NCBI GenBank assembly: GCA_041736255.1 | Contig: JBGSTZ010000112.1 | Span: 1-13,143, forward strand | Direction: 5' to 3' | Source of the DNA: AVCC01 sp041736255 | GTDB lineage: Bacteria; Pseudomonadota; Gammaproteobacteria; Burkholderiales; Burkholderiaceae_D | DNA: 13,143 bases | Part shown: positions 5,881 through 13,074 of the stretch, piece by piece | Numbering within the stretch: the stretch's first letter is position 1 | How the letters are laid out: each line of letters starts with the position of its first letter | The notes under the pieces: model-generated | What the model was told of the DNA's origin: nothing | Databases searched by the model: none | The model's input: only the letters and a program-made list of their open reading frames with translations | Made by a program: the position numbers and the translations under genes

Positions 5881-6495
5881 TGCAACTGCCAGTGAGGTTA
5901 TGTGTGCCCAGTCGCCAGCGTGCATAGCATCCTTGGGCGTCAGCCACGAACCGCCGATGCAGGCCACATTCTTGCAGGCGAGAAATTGCGCTGCGGTCGC
6001 GATCGTAATGCCGCCGGTCGGGCAGAACGTAATGTCCGGCAGCGGCCCGGCGATCGCATTCAACATGCCGATGCCGCCGGCCGGCACTGCCGGAAACAGC
6101 TTCAACTGCTGAAAGCCGAATTCGCGCGCGGCCATTACTTCGGAGGGCGTCATCACGCCGGGCAGCAAGGGCAGGCCGCTTTTTTTCGCGGCCTCGACCA
6201 GCGCCGCAGTTAATCCGGGTGAAACGCCGAATACCGCGCCGGCGTCGCGAGCGGCGGTAAATTCCGATGCTTGGGTCAACGTGCCGACGCCGACTATCGC
6301 TTCCGGCACGTTCTCTGCGATGGCACGAATCGCAGCCAGTCCGTGCGCGGTGCGCAGCGTCACTTCCAGCACGCGAATGCCGCCGGCAACCAGCGCACGC
6401 GCCAGCGGCACCGCGTGGGCTATATCGTCTATTGCGATGACTGGGATCACGGTCGAAGTGCGCATGATTTCAAGGAGGGTAAGCGGCGTTTTCAT
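5863..6495 (-). CDS. eda: KDPG/KHG aldolase (2-dehydro-3-deoxy-phosphogluconate aldolase)
   Basis: It cleaves 2-keto-3-deoxy-6-phosphogluconate to pyruvate and glyceraldehyde-3-phosphate, the last step of the Entner-Doudoroff route, in the cytoplasm. At 210 residues it is normal for this class I aldolase. The general acid/base Glu44 lies in LEVTLRT (43-49), the Schiff-base Lys132 in QQLKLFPA (129-136), and the phosphate-binding loop is PTGGI with Thr160 (159-163). GVGTLT (69-74) and GVSPGL (90-95) are also family features. Its ATG overlaps the edd stop codon by four bases (ATGA), which implies translational coupling. No upstream gene other than edd shares the transcript, and a terminator overlaps the 3' end. 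Confidence 0.96.
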   Translation of the reverse strand: MKTPLTLLEIMRTSTVIPVIAIDDIAHAVPLARALVAGGIRVLEVTLRTAHGLAAIRAIAENVPEAIVGVGTLTQASEFTAARDAGAVFGVSPGLTAALVEAAKKSGLPLLPGVMTPSEVMAAREFGFQQLKLFPAVPAGGIGMLNAIAGPLPDITFCPTGGITIATAAQFLACKNVACIGGSWLTPKDAMHAGDWAHITSLAVAASALR

Positions 6496-8417
6496 ATTGG
6501 TTTAATCAGGTGATCTTCATCGTTGAATGGTTCGGCGTCCAGCACGTCGGGCTTATGCTCGCTTGCGGCTTGCAGCAACGGCAGCGGCAGCGGGATCGGC
6601 AGCGCGAAGGTGGTTGCGCCCTCTTCCGCCGCACTCACCGCGGCGCGGAACATGCCAAACAACTCGCGCCCCATGCCGATATGGTTCGCTGACAAATCTG
6701 CGCTGGCCTGGGTCCGCGCCGCCCATTGTTCGGCTTGCACCAGCGCTTCCAGCACGCCGTTTTCGGCGTCGATGCGAATGATGTCGCCATTACGAACCCG
6801 GCCCAGCGGACCGCCGGCCAGCACTTCGGGCGAGACATGAATCACGGCCGGCACCTTGCCCGATGCGCCGGACATGCGGCCATCCGTCACCAGCGCGACA
6901 TGATGACCGGCATCCTGCAAATTGGCCAGCGCCGGGGTCAGCGCATGCAGTTCCGGCATGCCGTTGGCGCGCGGCCCCTGGAAGCGTAGCACCGCGACAA
7001 AATCGCGATCCAGCTGGCCCGCCTTGTAGGCATGCATGAACGCTTCCTGCGAATCGAACACGATCGCAGGCGCTTCCACCGAGCGGTGCTGCGGCTTGAC
7101 TGCGGACACTTTCATCACCGCACGACCGAGATTGCCGGACACCAGTTTGATGCCGCCATCGGTGGAAAACGGCCGGGCAATGGCGCGCAGCACGCCCTCG
7201 TCGCCGCTGACAGCGGCAGCGGGTTTCCACATCGCCGTTTGATCTTGCTGCAGGAATGGCTCGCTGCAATGGGCACGCAAGCCGTGACCCAGGATCGTTG
7301 TCACATCGTCGTGGAGCAAGCCTGCATCAAGCAATTCGCGGATCACGAAACCGGTTCCCCCAGCGGCGTGGAAATGGTTGATATCGGCGTCGCCGTTGGG
7401 ATAAATGCGGGTCAGCATCGGGATCACGGACGATAGCTGATCGAAATCATTCCAGTCAATCACGATACCAGCTGCTTTCGCGATGGCTACCAGATGCAAG
7501 GTGTGGTTGGTCGATCCGCCGGTTGCCAGCAAGCCGATGATGGCGTTGACGATGGATTTCTCATCCACCAGACGCCCTACCGGCGTGTACTGGTTGCCGT
7601 GTTCGGCAATCTGCACCGCACGCTGCGCGGCGGCTGCCGTCAGCGCATCACGCAAAGGCGTGTTCGGCGTAACAAAAGCGGCGCCCGGCAGATGCAAACC
7701 CATAACTTCCATCAACAGTTGGTTGCTGTTGGCGGTGCCGTAAAAAGTGCAGGTGCCGGCTTCGTGATACGACTGCGACTCGGCTTCCAGCAGCGCCTTG
7801 CGGTCGACTTTGCCTTCTGCGTACAGTTGGCGAATCCGGGCTTTTTCCGGATTCGACATGCCGGAAGTCATCGGCCCGGCCGGGATGAATACCGCCGGCA
7901 AGTGGCCGAAATGCAGCGCGCCGATCAGCAGTCCGGGTACGATTTTGTCGCACACGCCGAGGTACACCACCGCATCGAACATGTTGTGCGACAGCGCAAT
8001 CGCGGTCGCCATCGCAATCGCATCGCGCGAAAATAAAGAGAGTTCCATGCCGGGCTGACCTTGCGTGATGCCATCGCACATCGCCGGCGTGCCACCGGCA
8101 AATTGCGCCACCCCGCCGGCAGCACGTACCGCATCCTTGATCAGTTGCGGAAAGCGTTCGAAAGGCTGATGCGCCGACAGCATGTCGTTATAGGCGGAGA
8201 TGATCGCCACCGAAGGCTTTTTCTGCTGTTTCAGCACCAGCTTGTCGTTGGCCGGGAATGCGGCAAAGCCATGCGCCAGATTGGTGCACGACAAACTGCT
8301 GCGCTGGACAGTTTCCAGACGCGCTGCTTCCAAGCGGTCCAGATAGGCGGTACGGTAAAGCGCGCTGCGCGCAATGATGCGCTGGGTGACAGTGGAGATA
8401 ACCGGATGTAGTGGCAT
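6492..8417 (-). CDS. edd: Phosphogluconate dehydratase
   Basis: It dehydrates 6-phosphogluconate to KDPG, the signature step of the Entner-Doudoroff pathway, using an iron-sulfur cluster. The 641-residue length is somewhat longer than E. coli Edd (about 600). Likely cluster cysteines are Cys114 in PAMCDG, Cys156 in LGVCDK and Cys223 in GTCTFYG. Other IlvD/Edd family motifs include ISAYNDMLSAHQP (73-85), FIPAGPMTSGMSN (177-189) and, near the C-terminus, GRMSGASGKVPA. The 6-phosphogluconate-specific features favour Edd over dihydroxyacid dehydratase, as does coupling to eda. The ATG at 8417 has AAGGA 7 nt upstream; a longer frame to 8519 lacks one and runs into the promoter region. It is divergent from the lactonase gene. 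Confidence 0.96.
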   Translation of the reverse strand: MPLHPVISTVTQRIIARSALYRTAYLDRLEAARLETVQRSSLSCTNLAHGFAAFPANDKLVLKQQKKPSVAIISAYNDMLSAHQPFERFPQLIKDAVRAAGGVAQFAGGTPAMCDGITQGQPGMELSLFSRDAIAMATAIALSHNMFDAVVYLGVCDKIVPGLLIGALHFGHLPAVFIPAGPMTSGMSNPEKARIRQLYAEGKVDRKALLEAESQSYHEAGTCTFYGTANSNQLLMEVMGLHLPGAAFVTPNTPLRDALTAAAAQRAVQIAEHGNQYTPVGRLVDEKSIVNAIIGLLATGGSTNHTLHLVAIAKAAGIVIDWNDFDQLSSVIPMLTRIYPNGDADINHFHAAGGTGFVIRELLDAGLLHDDVTTILGHGLRAHCSEPFLQQDQTAMWKPAAAVSGDEGVLRAIARPFSTDGGIKLVSGNLGRAVMKVSAVKPQHRSVEAPAIVFDSQEAFMHAYKAGQLDRDFVAVLRFQGPRANGMPELHALTPALANLQDAGHHVALVTDGRMSGASGKVPAVIHVSPEVLAGGPLGRVRNGDIIRIDAENGVLEALVQAEQWAARTQASADLSANHIGMGRELFGMFRAAVSAAEEGATTFALPIPLPLPLLQAASEHKPDVLDAEPFNDEDHLIKPI

Positions 8418-8623
8418 GATGCGATCCTTATAATCCTCGATAAATACGATAAAACGCGCGAAAATGCGTCGCCTATACTCATCATGAAATGATTGTATAT
8501 TTACGTAATGATAGGGCAAAAAACGATCAATAACCTGTTACATGGACGCTGGCGTTGTGGCGTATCTTTGTCTAGCCTTGCTGTATAGTTAAGCTTCACA
8601 TTGCTACTTTTTTCTTCTATTCA
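8418..8623. promoter_or_regulatory. Divergent promoter region of the Entner-Doudoroff cluster
   Basis: This AT-rich 206 bp separates edd (minus) from the lactonase gene (plus) and must hold both promoters. Toward the plus strand a TATAGT at 8584-8589 could be a -10. A short palindrome, TAACCTGTTA (8531-8540), and a partly symmetric ATTGTATATTTACGTAAT (8493-8510) are possible operators. The latter only loosely recalls the HexR consensus and does not match it well. I cannot name the regulator. Confidence 0.5.
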
Positions 8624-9520
8624 ATGAATTCTATACAAGTCGCATTTGACCAGCCGATGCAAGTTGGCGAGTGCCCGCTCTGGCATCCGATTGAGGCGGC
8701 GTTGTACTGGATCGACATCGACGGCTGCGCGGTGCACCGCCTGCATCCTGCAACGGGCGCGCACAAATCCTGGCCCATGCCGGCCGAACCGGGCTGCATT
8801 GCACGCAACGCGACGGGCGGCCTGATCGTTGCATTGCGCAGCGGATTCTTCCATCTCGATACTGACAATGGCGCCGACGACGGCAGATTGCAGGCAATTG
8901 CAGCCGCGCCTTACGACACCGCGACAACACGTTTCAACGATGGGCGTTGCGATGCCGCCGGACGTTTCTGGGCCGGCTCGATGTATGAGCCGCGCGACCG
9001 GCAATTGGGCACCATGTATTGCCTCGACCAAGGCACGATACATATGAATTGGAGCGGCATCACGGTATCGAACGGCTTGGCGTTCAGCCCGGACAATCGC
9101 ACGCTGTATCACGCCGACACTACTGCACATTTGATACGCCGCTATACATTCGACCTGGAACACGGCACCGCCAGCGCGCCGCAGGTTTTCAGGCAATTCT
9201 CCAGCGATAAGCTGCACAATTATGGCGGACGTCCGGACGGTGCAGCGGTCGATAGCGAAGGCGCTTATTGGTGCGCGATGTTTGACGGCGGACGCCTGCT
9301 GCGGCTGTCGCCGGAAGGCGAAATCCTGCGCGAAATTTTGCTGCCAGTGCGCTGCCCGACCATGATCGCTTTTGGCGGCGTGGATTTACGCACTTTGTAT
9401 ATCACCAGCGCACGGCACAATCGCACTGCGGCAGAACTGGCAGAATATCCTCTGTCCGGCTGCCTGCTGTCGATGCGCGTGGAGGTGCCGGGCCTGCCTG
9501 AACATGCTTATATTATGTAA
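8624..9520 (+). CDS. SMP-30/gluconolactonase-family lactonase
   Basis: This 298-residue six-bladed beta-propeller hydrolase of the SMP-30/Gnl/LRE family probably opens sugar lactones. The divalent-metal site is visible: Glu16 in GECPLW, Asn105 in TRFNDGRCD, Asn150 in TVSNGLAFSPD and Asp205 in GRPDGAAVD. Arg103 in the substrate loop is also kept. No signal peptide is seen, so it should be cytoplasmic. Its place between the divergent edd promoter and zwf suggests that it acts on the product of glucose-6-phosphate dehydrogenase or on glucono-lactone. The family also includes L-arabinono- and other sugar lactonases, so the substrate is open. The ribosome binding site before the ATG at 8624 is poor, but the frame begins exactly at the usual start of the family. 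Confidence 0.9.
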   Translation: MNSIQVAFDQPMQVGECPLWHPIEAALYWIDIDGCAVHRLHPATGAHKSWPMPAEPGCIARNATGGLIVALRSGFFHLDTDNGADDGRLQAIAAAPYDTATTRFNDGRCDAAGRFWAGSMYEPRDRQLGTMYCLDQGTIHMNWSGITVSNGLAFSPDNRTLYHADTTAHLIRRYTFDLEHGTASAPQVFRQFSSDKLHNYGGRPDGAAVDSEGAYWCAMFDGGRLLRLSPEGEILREILLPVRCPTMIAFGGVDLRTLYITSARHNRTAAELAEYPLSGCLLSMRVEVPGLPEHAYIM

Positions 9521-9609
9521 CGGCTTTGTAGGTCGGGTTAGCGTAGCGTAACCCGACATTCTCAGCCGCAAATGTCGGGTTACGCGATAAAGCCGCTAAC
9601 CCGACCTAC
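9521..9609. repeat. Nested palindromic repeat (four copies of the core GTCGGGTTA)
   Basis: GTAGGTCGGGTTAGCG (9528-9543) and its exact reverse complement (9594-9609) enclose a second perfect 15-bp inverted repeat (9546-9560 with 9571-9585) and a 10-nt loop. An additional CGGCTTT (9521-9527) matches AAAGCCG (9589-9595). The core occurs four times in alternating orientation. The RNA or single strand could therefore fold as one long stem or as two side-by-side hairpins. Similar GTAGGTCGGGTTAGCG repeats are scattered REP-like elements in proteobacteria. It begins right after the lactonase stop codon and may cause partial termination before zwf. Confidence 0.85.
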
Positions 9610-9681
9610 GATACTTATATCAAGTAAATTCAGCACATTTTTTTAAAACGCTTGATCCGATTAATTTACGCAAACCACAAA

Positions 9682-11145
9682 ATGACTCTTAACGACTTCG
9701 ACTTTGTCCTGTTTGGCGGCGGTGGCGATCTGGCTATGCGCAAATTGCTCCCTGCCTTATTTTCATGCAGTCTTTCCGGCAGCTTTCCGGATGCCGCACG
9801 CATTATTTGCATCGGTCGCAATGACTGGGAACAAGAAGATTTTCATTGTGAAATTGAAAAAAATGCCAAAAGTCACCTCAAAAAGTCACCTGACGCCGCA
9901 GCCTGGCAGGCATTTCTAAACCGCATCGTGTATGTGCGTCTGGATGCCAACGATCCCACCAGCTATTCAGCGCTGGTTGCCGCGCTGCGCGACGATGCGG
10001 CGATCACGCGCGTGTATTACCTGGCCACGCCGCCGGGCCTGTTTTCGAAGATTTGCAGCAACCTTGCCGCATCCGGTTTGGTGAACCAGAATTCCCGCGT
10101 GGTGCTGGAAAAACCGCTTGGTCGCGACTTGGCCAGCGCCAAAAAAATTAATGCTGAAGTCGGCTGCGTGTTCTCGGAATCGCAGATATTTCGCATCGAT
10201 CATTATCTGGGTAAGGAAACGGTACAGAATTTGCTGGCGCTGCGCTTTGGCAACGTGCTGTTCGAACCGCTATGGCGACGCGAATGGATTTCCGACGTGC
10301 AAATCACCATTGCCGAAGATCTGGGCGTGGGTACTCGGATGGGTTATTACGATACCTCCGGCGCATTGCGCGACATGCTGCAAAACCATCTGCTGCAGTT
10401 GCTGTGCATCGTCGCCATGGAGCCGCCGACCTCGATTGCGCCCGATGCCGTGCGCGACGCCAAGTTGCAGGTGCTGCACTCGCTGCGCCGTTTCACGCCG
10501 ACCACGCTGGCGCAGGATGTCGTCCGTGGCCAATACCGCGCCGGTTATATCGAAGGCGTCGCGGTACCCGGTTATCGCGATGAAGCCGGCGCCGACCCGC
10601 ATTCGCGCACCGAAAGCTTTGTTGCGTTGAAGACGGAAATCGATAGCTGGCGCTGGGCTGGCGTACCGTTTTATTTAAGAACCGGAAAGCGCATGCCCGA
10701 CCGTCTGGCTGAAATCGTGGTGCGTTTCAAACCGATTCCCCATTCGATTTTTGCCCAGCCCGGCAGCAGTTTTCAGCCAAACTGCCTGGTCATCCGACTG
10801 CAGCCGGATGAAGGGCTGACGCTGCACTTGATGGCCAAAACACCCGGCGACAGCATGCGCCTGAAGCCGGTTGAACTGGAAATGGATTTCCTCGAAACTT
10901 TCCGCACACCGCGCATGGCAGCGTATGAGCGTTTGCTGCTGGATGTTTTGCGCGGCCAGCTCACGCTGTTCATGCGCGGCGATGAACTTGAGGCGGCATG
11001 GGAATGGATCGAACCGGTCCTGAACCACTGGGAACAAAACGAAACCGAGCCGATCCCCTATGCCGCCGGCACTTGGGGTCCGCCCGCTGCCAGCGCCCTG
11101 ATCGGTCGCAACAACCTACAGTGGCATGAAGAAGTTTTGTCGTAA
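9682..11145 (+). CDS. zwf: Glucose-6-phosphate 1-dehydrogenase
   Basis: It oxidises glucose-6-phosphate to 6-phosphoglucono-lactone with NADP or NAD, feeding the Entner-Doudoroff and pentose phosphate routes. The 487 residues from the ATG at 9682 match the usual length. Motifs are the Rossmann loop FGGGGDLAMRKLLPAL (11-26), EKPLGRD (143-149), the substrate signature RIDHYLGKE (171-179, with the catalytic-region Asp-His) and GYYDTSGALRDMLQNHLLQL (221-240) with the conserved His236. The first loop has Gly where many orthologues have Ala-Ser (GASGDL). A TTG at 9652 is in frame but would add ten poorly conserved residues; neither start has a strong ribosome binding site. It lies downstream of the lactonase, separated by the palindromic repeat, and 34 bp before the MOSC gene, so cotranscription is likely. 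Confidence 0.96.
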   Translation: MTLNDFDFVLFGGGGDLAMRKLLPALFSCSLSGSFPDAARIICIGRNDWEQEDFHCEIEKNAKSHLKKSPDAAAWQAFLNRIVYVRLDANDPTSYSALVAALRDDAAITRVYYLATPPGLFSKICSNLAASGLVNQNSRVVLEKPLGRDLASAKKINAEVGCVFSESQIFRIDHYLGKETVQNLLALRFGNVLFEPLWRREWISDVQITIAEDLGVGTRMGYYDTSGALRDMLQNHLLQLLCIVAMEPPTSIAPDAVRDAKLQVLHSLRRFTPTTLAQDVVRGQYRAGYIEGVAVPGYRDEAGADPHSRTESFVALKTEIDSWRWAGVPFYLRTGKRMPDRLAEIVVRFKPIPHSIFAQPGSSFQPNCLVIRLQPDEGLTLHLMAKTPGDSMRLKPVELEMDFLETFRTPRMAAYERLLLDVLRGQLTLFMRGDELEAAWEWIEPVLNHWEQNETEPIPYAAGTWGPPAASALIGRNNLQWHEEVLS

Positions 11146-11179
11146 TTCTAAAAACAAACAACAAATAATCTGACGACAC

Positions 11180-12031
11180 ATGACAAAACTGACCGAACTC
11201 AACTTCTACCCGATCAAATCCTGCGGCGCGATTGCATTGACCGAGGCGACCTTGACGCCTGCCGGCCTGATGCACGACTTCATCTACGATCGCGAATGGA
11301 TGGTAGTGGATATACAGGGCAATTTCTTGACGCAGCGCGAACATCCGGCGCTAGCGCGCATTACGCCCTGCATCACTGCCGACCGGCTGAAACTGCGCGC
11401 GCCCGGAATGCTCGAACTGGAGATTCCGCTCGATCTGCCCGACGCGGAACAAGCGCCCACCATTACTGTGCAGGTCTGGGACGATATGCTGAGCGCTTAC
11501 GATTGCGATGCCGTAACAGCGCGCTGGTTTTCGCAGGTATTAGAATTTCCATGCCGGTTGGTGCGCTTTCATCCGCACGCCAGCCGCGTCACCAACACCC
11601 GCTGGACCGCACATGCCGACGTACCGGCGCTGTTCTCGGACGGTTACCCTTTCCTGCTGATTTCGCAGGCATCGCTGGCCGATCTGAACCAGAAACTGGC
11701 TGCGCAGGATCGCGCGCCGCTGCCTATGAACCGCTTCCGTCCGAACCTCGTGATTGATGGCGTGGAGGCGTTTGAAGAGGATTACATGGAAAGTTTGCGC
11801 ATTGGCGAAGCCACGTTAAAACCGGTCAAGCCCTGCGCGCGCTGCCCGATACCCTCGGTCGATCAGGCCACCGGCCTTGTCGGCCCTGATCCGCTGGACA
11901 TCCTGCGCAGCTATCGCGCCAATCCCAAGGTCGATGGCGGCATCACCTTTGGCATGAATGTGATCCTAAAAGAGGGGAAAGGTCAGATTGTGCGACTGGG
12001 CCAGGAAATCGAGATTACCTTGGCATTTTGA
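11180..12031 (+). CDS. MOSC domain-containing protein (YcbX/mARC-like, without ferredoxin domain)
   Basis: These 283 residues comprise an N-terminal MOSC beta-barrel (about 1-120, with YPIKSCGAIAL at 10-20 and YDREWMVVD at 36-44) and a MOSC domain (about 130-283). The latter contains MNRFRPNLVIDG (183-194) and KPCARCPIPSVDQ (217-229), whose Cys residues correspond to the molybdenum-ligand region of the mARC/YcbX family. GDxxGxxG-like turns close the domain. Relatives reduce N-hydroxylated compounds with a molybdenum cofactor. E. coli YcbX is longer and ends in a 2Fe-2S ferredoxin domain that is absent here, so a separate electron donor would be needed. It follows zwf by 34 bp and probably shares its transcript. 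The start has little Shine-Dalgarno character but fits the family. Confidence 0.9.
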   Translation: MTKLTELNFYPIKSCGAIALTEATLTPAGLMHDFIYDREWMVVDIQGNFLTQREHPALARITPCITADRLKLRAPGMLELEIPLDLPDAEQAPTITVQVWDDMLSAYDCDAVTARWFSQVLEFPCRLVRFHPHASRVTNTRWTAHADVPALFSDGYPFLLISQASLADLNQKLAAQDRAPLPMNRFRPNLVIDGVEAFEEDYMESLRIGEATLKPVKPCARCPIPSVDQATGLVGPDPLDILRSYRANPKVDGGITFGMNVILKEGKGQIVRLGQEIEITLAF

Positions 12032-12080
12032 TTTTCTGTAACAATTTCTCATGTCTGATTTTACGGTTTGTTATCTAAAG

Positions 12081-12086
12081 TATAAT
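12081..12086 (+). promoter_or_regulatory. Candidate promoter -10 before the membrane protein gene
   Basis: A perfect TATAAT, preceded by AAAG, stands about 150 bp before the membrane-protein start. No strong -35 is present at 16-18 nt, although TTTACG lies 15 nt upstream. The start would be near 12093, leaving a leader of about 144 nt that contains a short ORF. Confidence 0.4.
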
Positions 12087-12130
12087 CGCGCCGTTTCCTG
12101 AAATCGAAGCAGTATCTAACGTTGGGGGAA

Positions 12131-12220
12131 ATGCCGAAATGTGTTGCAAGTCAGTGCACCGGCTTATCAGTTGCCTTGCTGTATATAAATATTCGACCCA
12201 ATAATAACTTAGCAACTTAG
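12131..12220 (+). CDS. Possible 29-residue leader ORF
   Basis: A frame from the ATG at 12131 encodes 29 residues with two Cys (MPKCVASQCTGLS...) and ends at TAG 12218-12220. This stop overlaps the Shine-Dalgarno AGGAAGAAG (12219-12227) of the following membrane-protein gene. A GGGGGA sequence stands upstream, only 2-3 nt from the ATG, which is closer than usual. The arrangement would suit translational coupling or a leader peptide, but such a short ORF could arise by chance. Confidence 0.2.
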   Translation: MPKCVASQCTGLSVALLYINIRPNNNLAT

Positions 12221-12236
12221 GAAGAAGCCATATTAG

Positions 12237-12953
12237 ATGACAAGCAACTCAATATCACTGAATCCATCTTCCATTGTTTGCGTTTTGGGAGCGGTAGCTT
12301 TATTTCTAGTTCTTGGCAGCACCGCAGGGCAGTTGACGGTTTACCTGACCGGGCATGAGCGGGTATATGGGCTGGTCAGGCTGTTTAACGTCGGCACTGA
12401 ACTCAATCTCCCAGCCTTTTTCTCCACGTTCATACTCGTCTTCGCGGCCCTGCTTCTTGCGGTAATCACCGTATTGGAAAAAAAACGGCAAGCTTCTCAC
12501 GTTTCACATTGGGCCATGCTTGCATTCGGATTCTTGTTCATGGCAGTGGATGAGGCAGTTACCCTGCATGAAATGATGGTTGAGCCGACACGCACGCTGT
12601 TGGGCGATGGCAACCTCGGCGCCTTTTATTTCGCCTGGGTCATTCCTGGCATCGTACTCGTGCTGGTTCTCGGGCTGTACTTTCTGAAATTCCTGTTGCA
12701 TCTCCCTGCGAAAACGAGGTTCACTTTCCTGATGGCTGCGATCATCTACCTCAGCGGCGCCATCGGTTTAGAGCTTATCGGCGGCCGCTACGCTGAATTG
12801 CATGGAACACACAATTTGGCCTACAACATGATTTCAACCGTTGAGGAAAGTCTTGAAATGGCGGGTGTTATTATTTTCATCTGGGCGCTGCTGGCATATA
12901 TCGCCGGTAATTATAAGGAAGTGCGATTCCGGTTTGACGAAGTCAAGGCCTGA
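12237..12953 (+). CDS. Six-helix integral membrane protein of unknown function
   Basis: This 238-residue protein has six predicted membrane helices at about 12-32, 58-80, 92-110, 131-154, 162-182 and 203-224. Polar residues stand in or at the edges of the helices: Asp105-Glu106 and His111-Glu112 in MAVDEAVTLHE, Glu179 in GLELIGGRYAE, and Glu203-Glu204-Glu207 in TVEESLEMAG. Similar unnamed membrane proteins with DE..xxHE and EExLEM patterns exist, but I know of no assigned function. The residues could form a metal site inside the membrane, as in membrane hydrolases, but this is inference. AGGAAGAAG stands 9 nt upstream of the ATG. The gene is not obviously in an operon with the MOSC gene, from which 205 bp separate it. 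Confidence 0.85.
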   Translation: MTSNSISLNPSSIVCVLGAVALFLVLGSTAGQLTVYLTGHERVYGLVRLFNVGTELNLPAFFSTFILVFAALLLAVITVLEKKRQASHVSHWAMLAFGFLFMAVDEAVTLHEMMVEPTRTLLGDGNLGAFYFAWVIPGIVLVLVLGLYFLKFLLHLPAKTRFTFLMAAIIYLSGAIGLELIGGRYAELHGTHNLAYNMISTVEESLEMAGVIIFIWALLAYIAGNYKEVRFRFDEVKA

Positions 12954-12985
12954 CCAGGCACTGCGCCAATGCGTTACCAAATCGA

Positions 12986-13011
12986 GTAGGGGACGGGGTT
13001 GCCCCCCATAC
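12986..13011. repeat. G/C-run inverted repeat before the truncated gene
   Basis: GTAGGGG (12986-12992) and CCCCCCATAC (13002-13011) can pair, with a second GGGG and TTG between them. It lies between the membrane-protein gene and the truncated ORF at the window edge. It could belong to the end of an insertion sequence, or be a stand-alone hairpin. Confidence 0.3.
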
Positions 13012-13074
13012 GCGCTAACCAAATTTTCAATCCCGCATTAAAATAATGCAAAATTGAAACGGACAAGAAAAACA

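Noticed and set aside
8418..8519. 34-residue N-terminal extension of Edd
   Set aside because: It runs into the AT-rich promoter region and lacks a ribosome binding site, whereas the ATG at 8417 has one.
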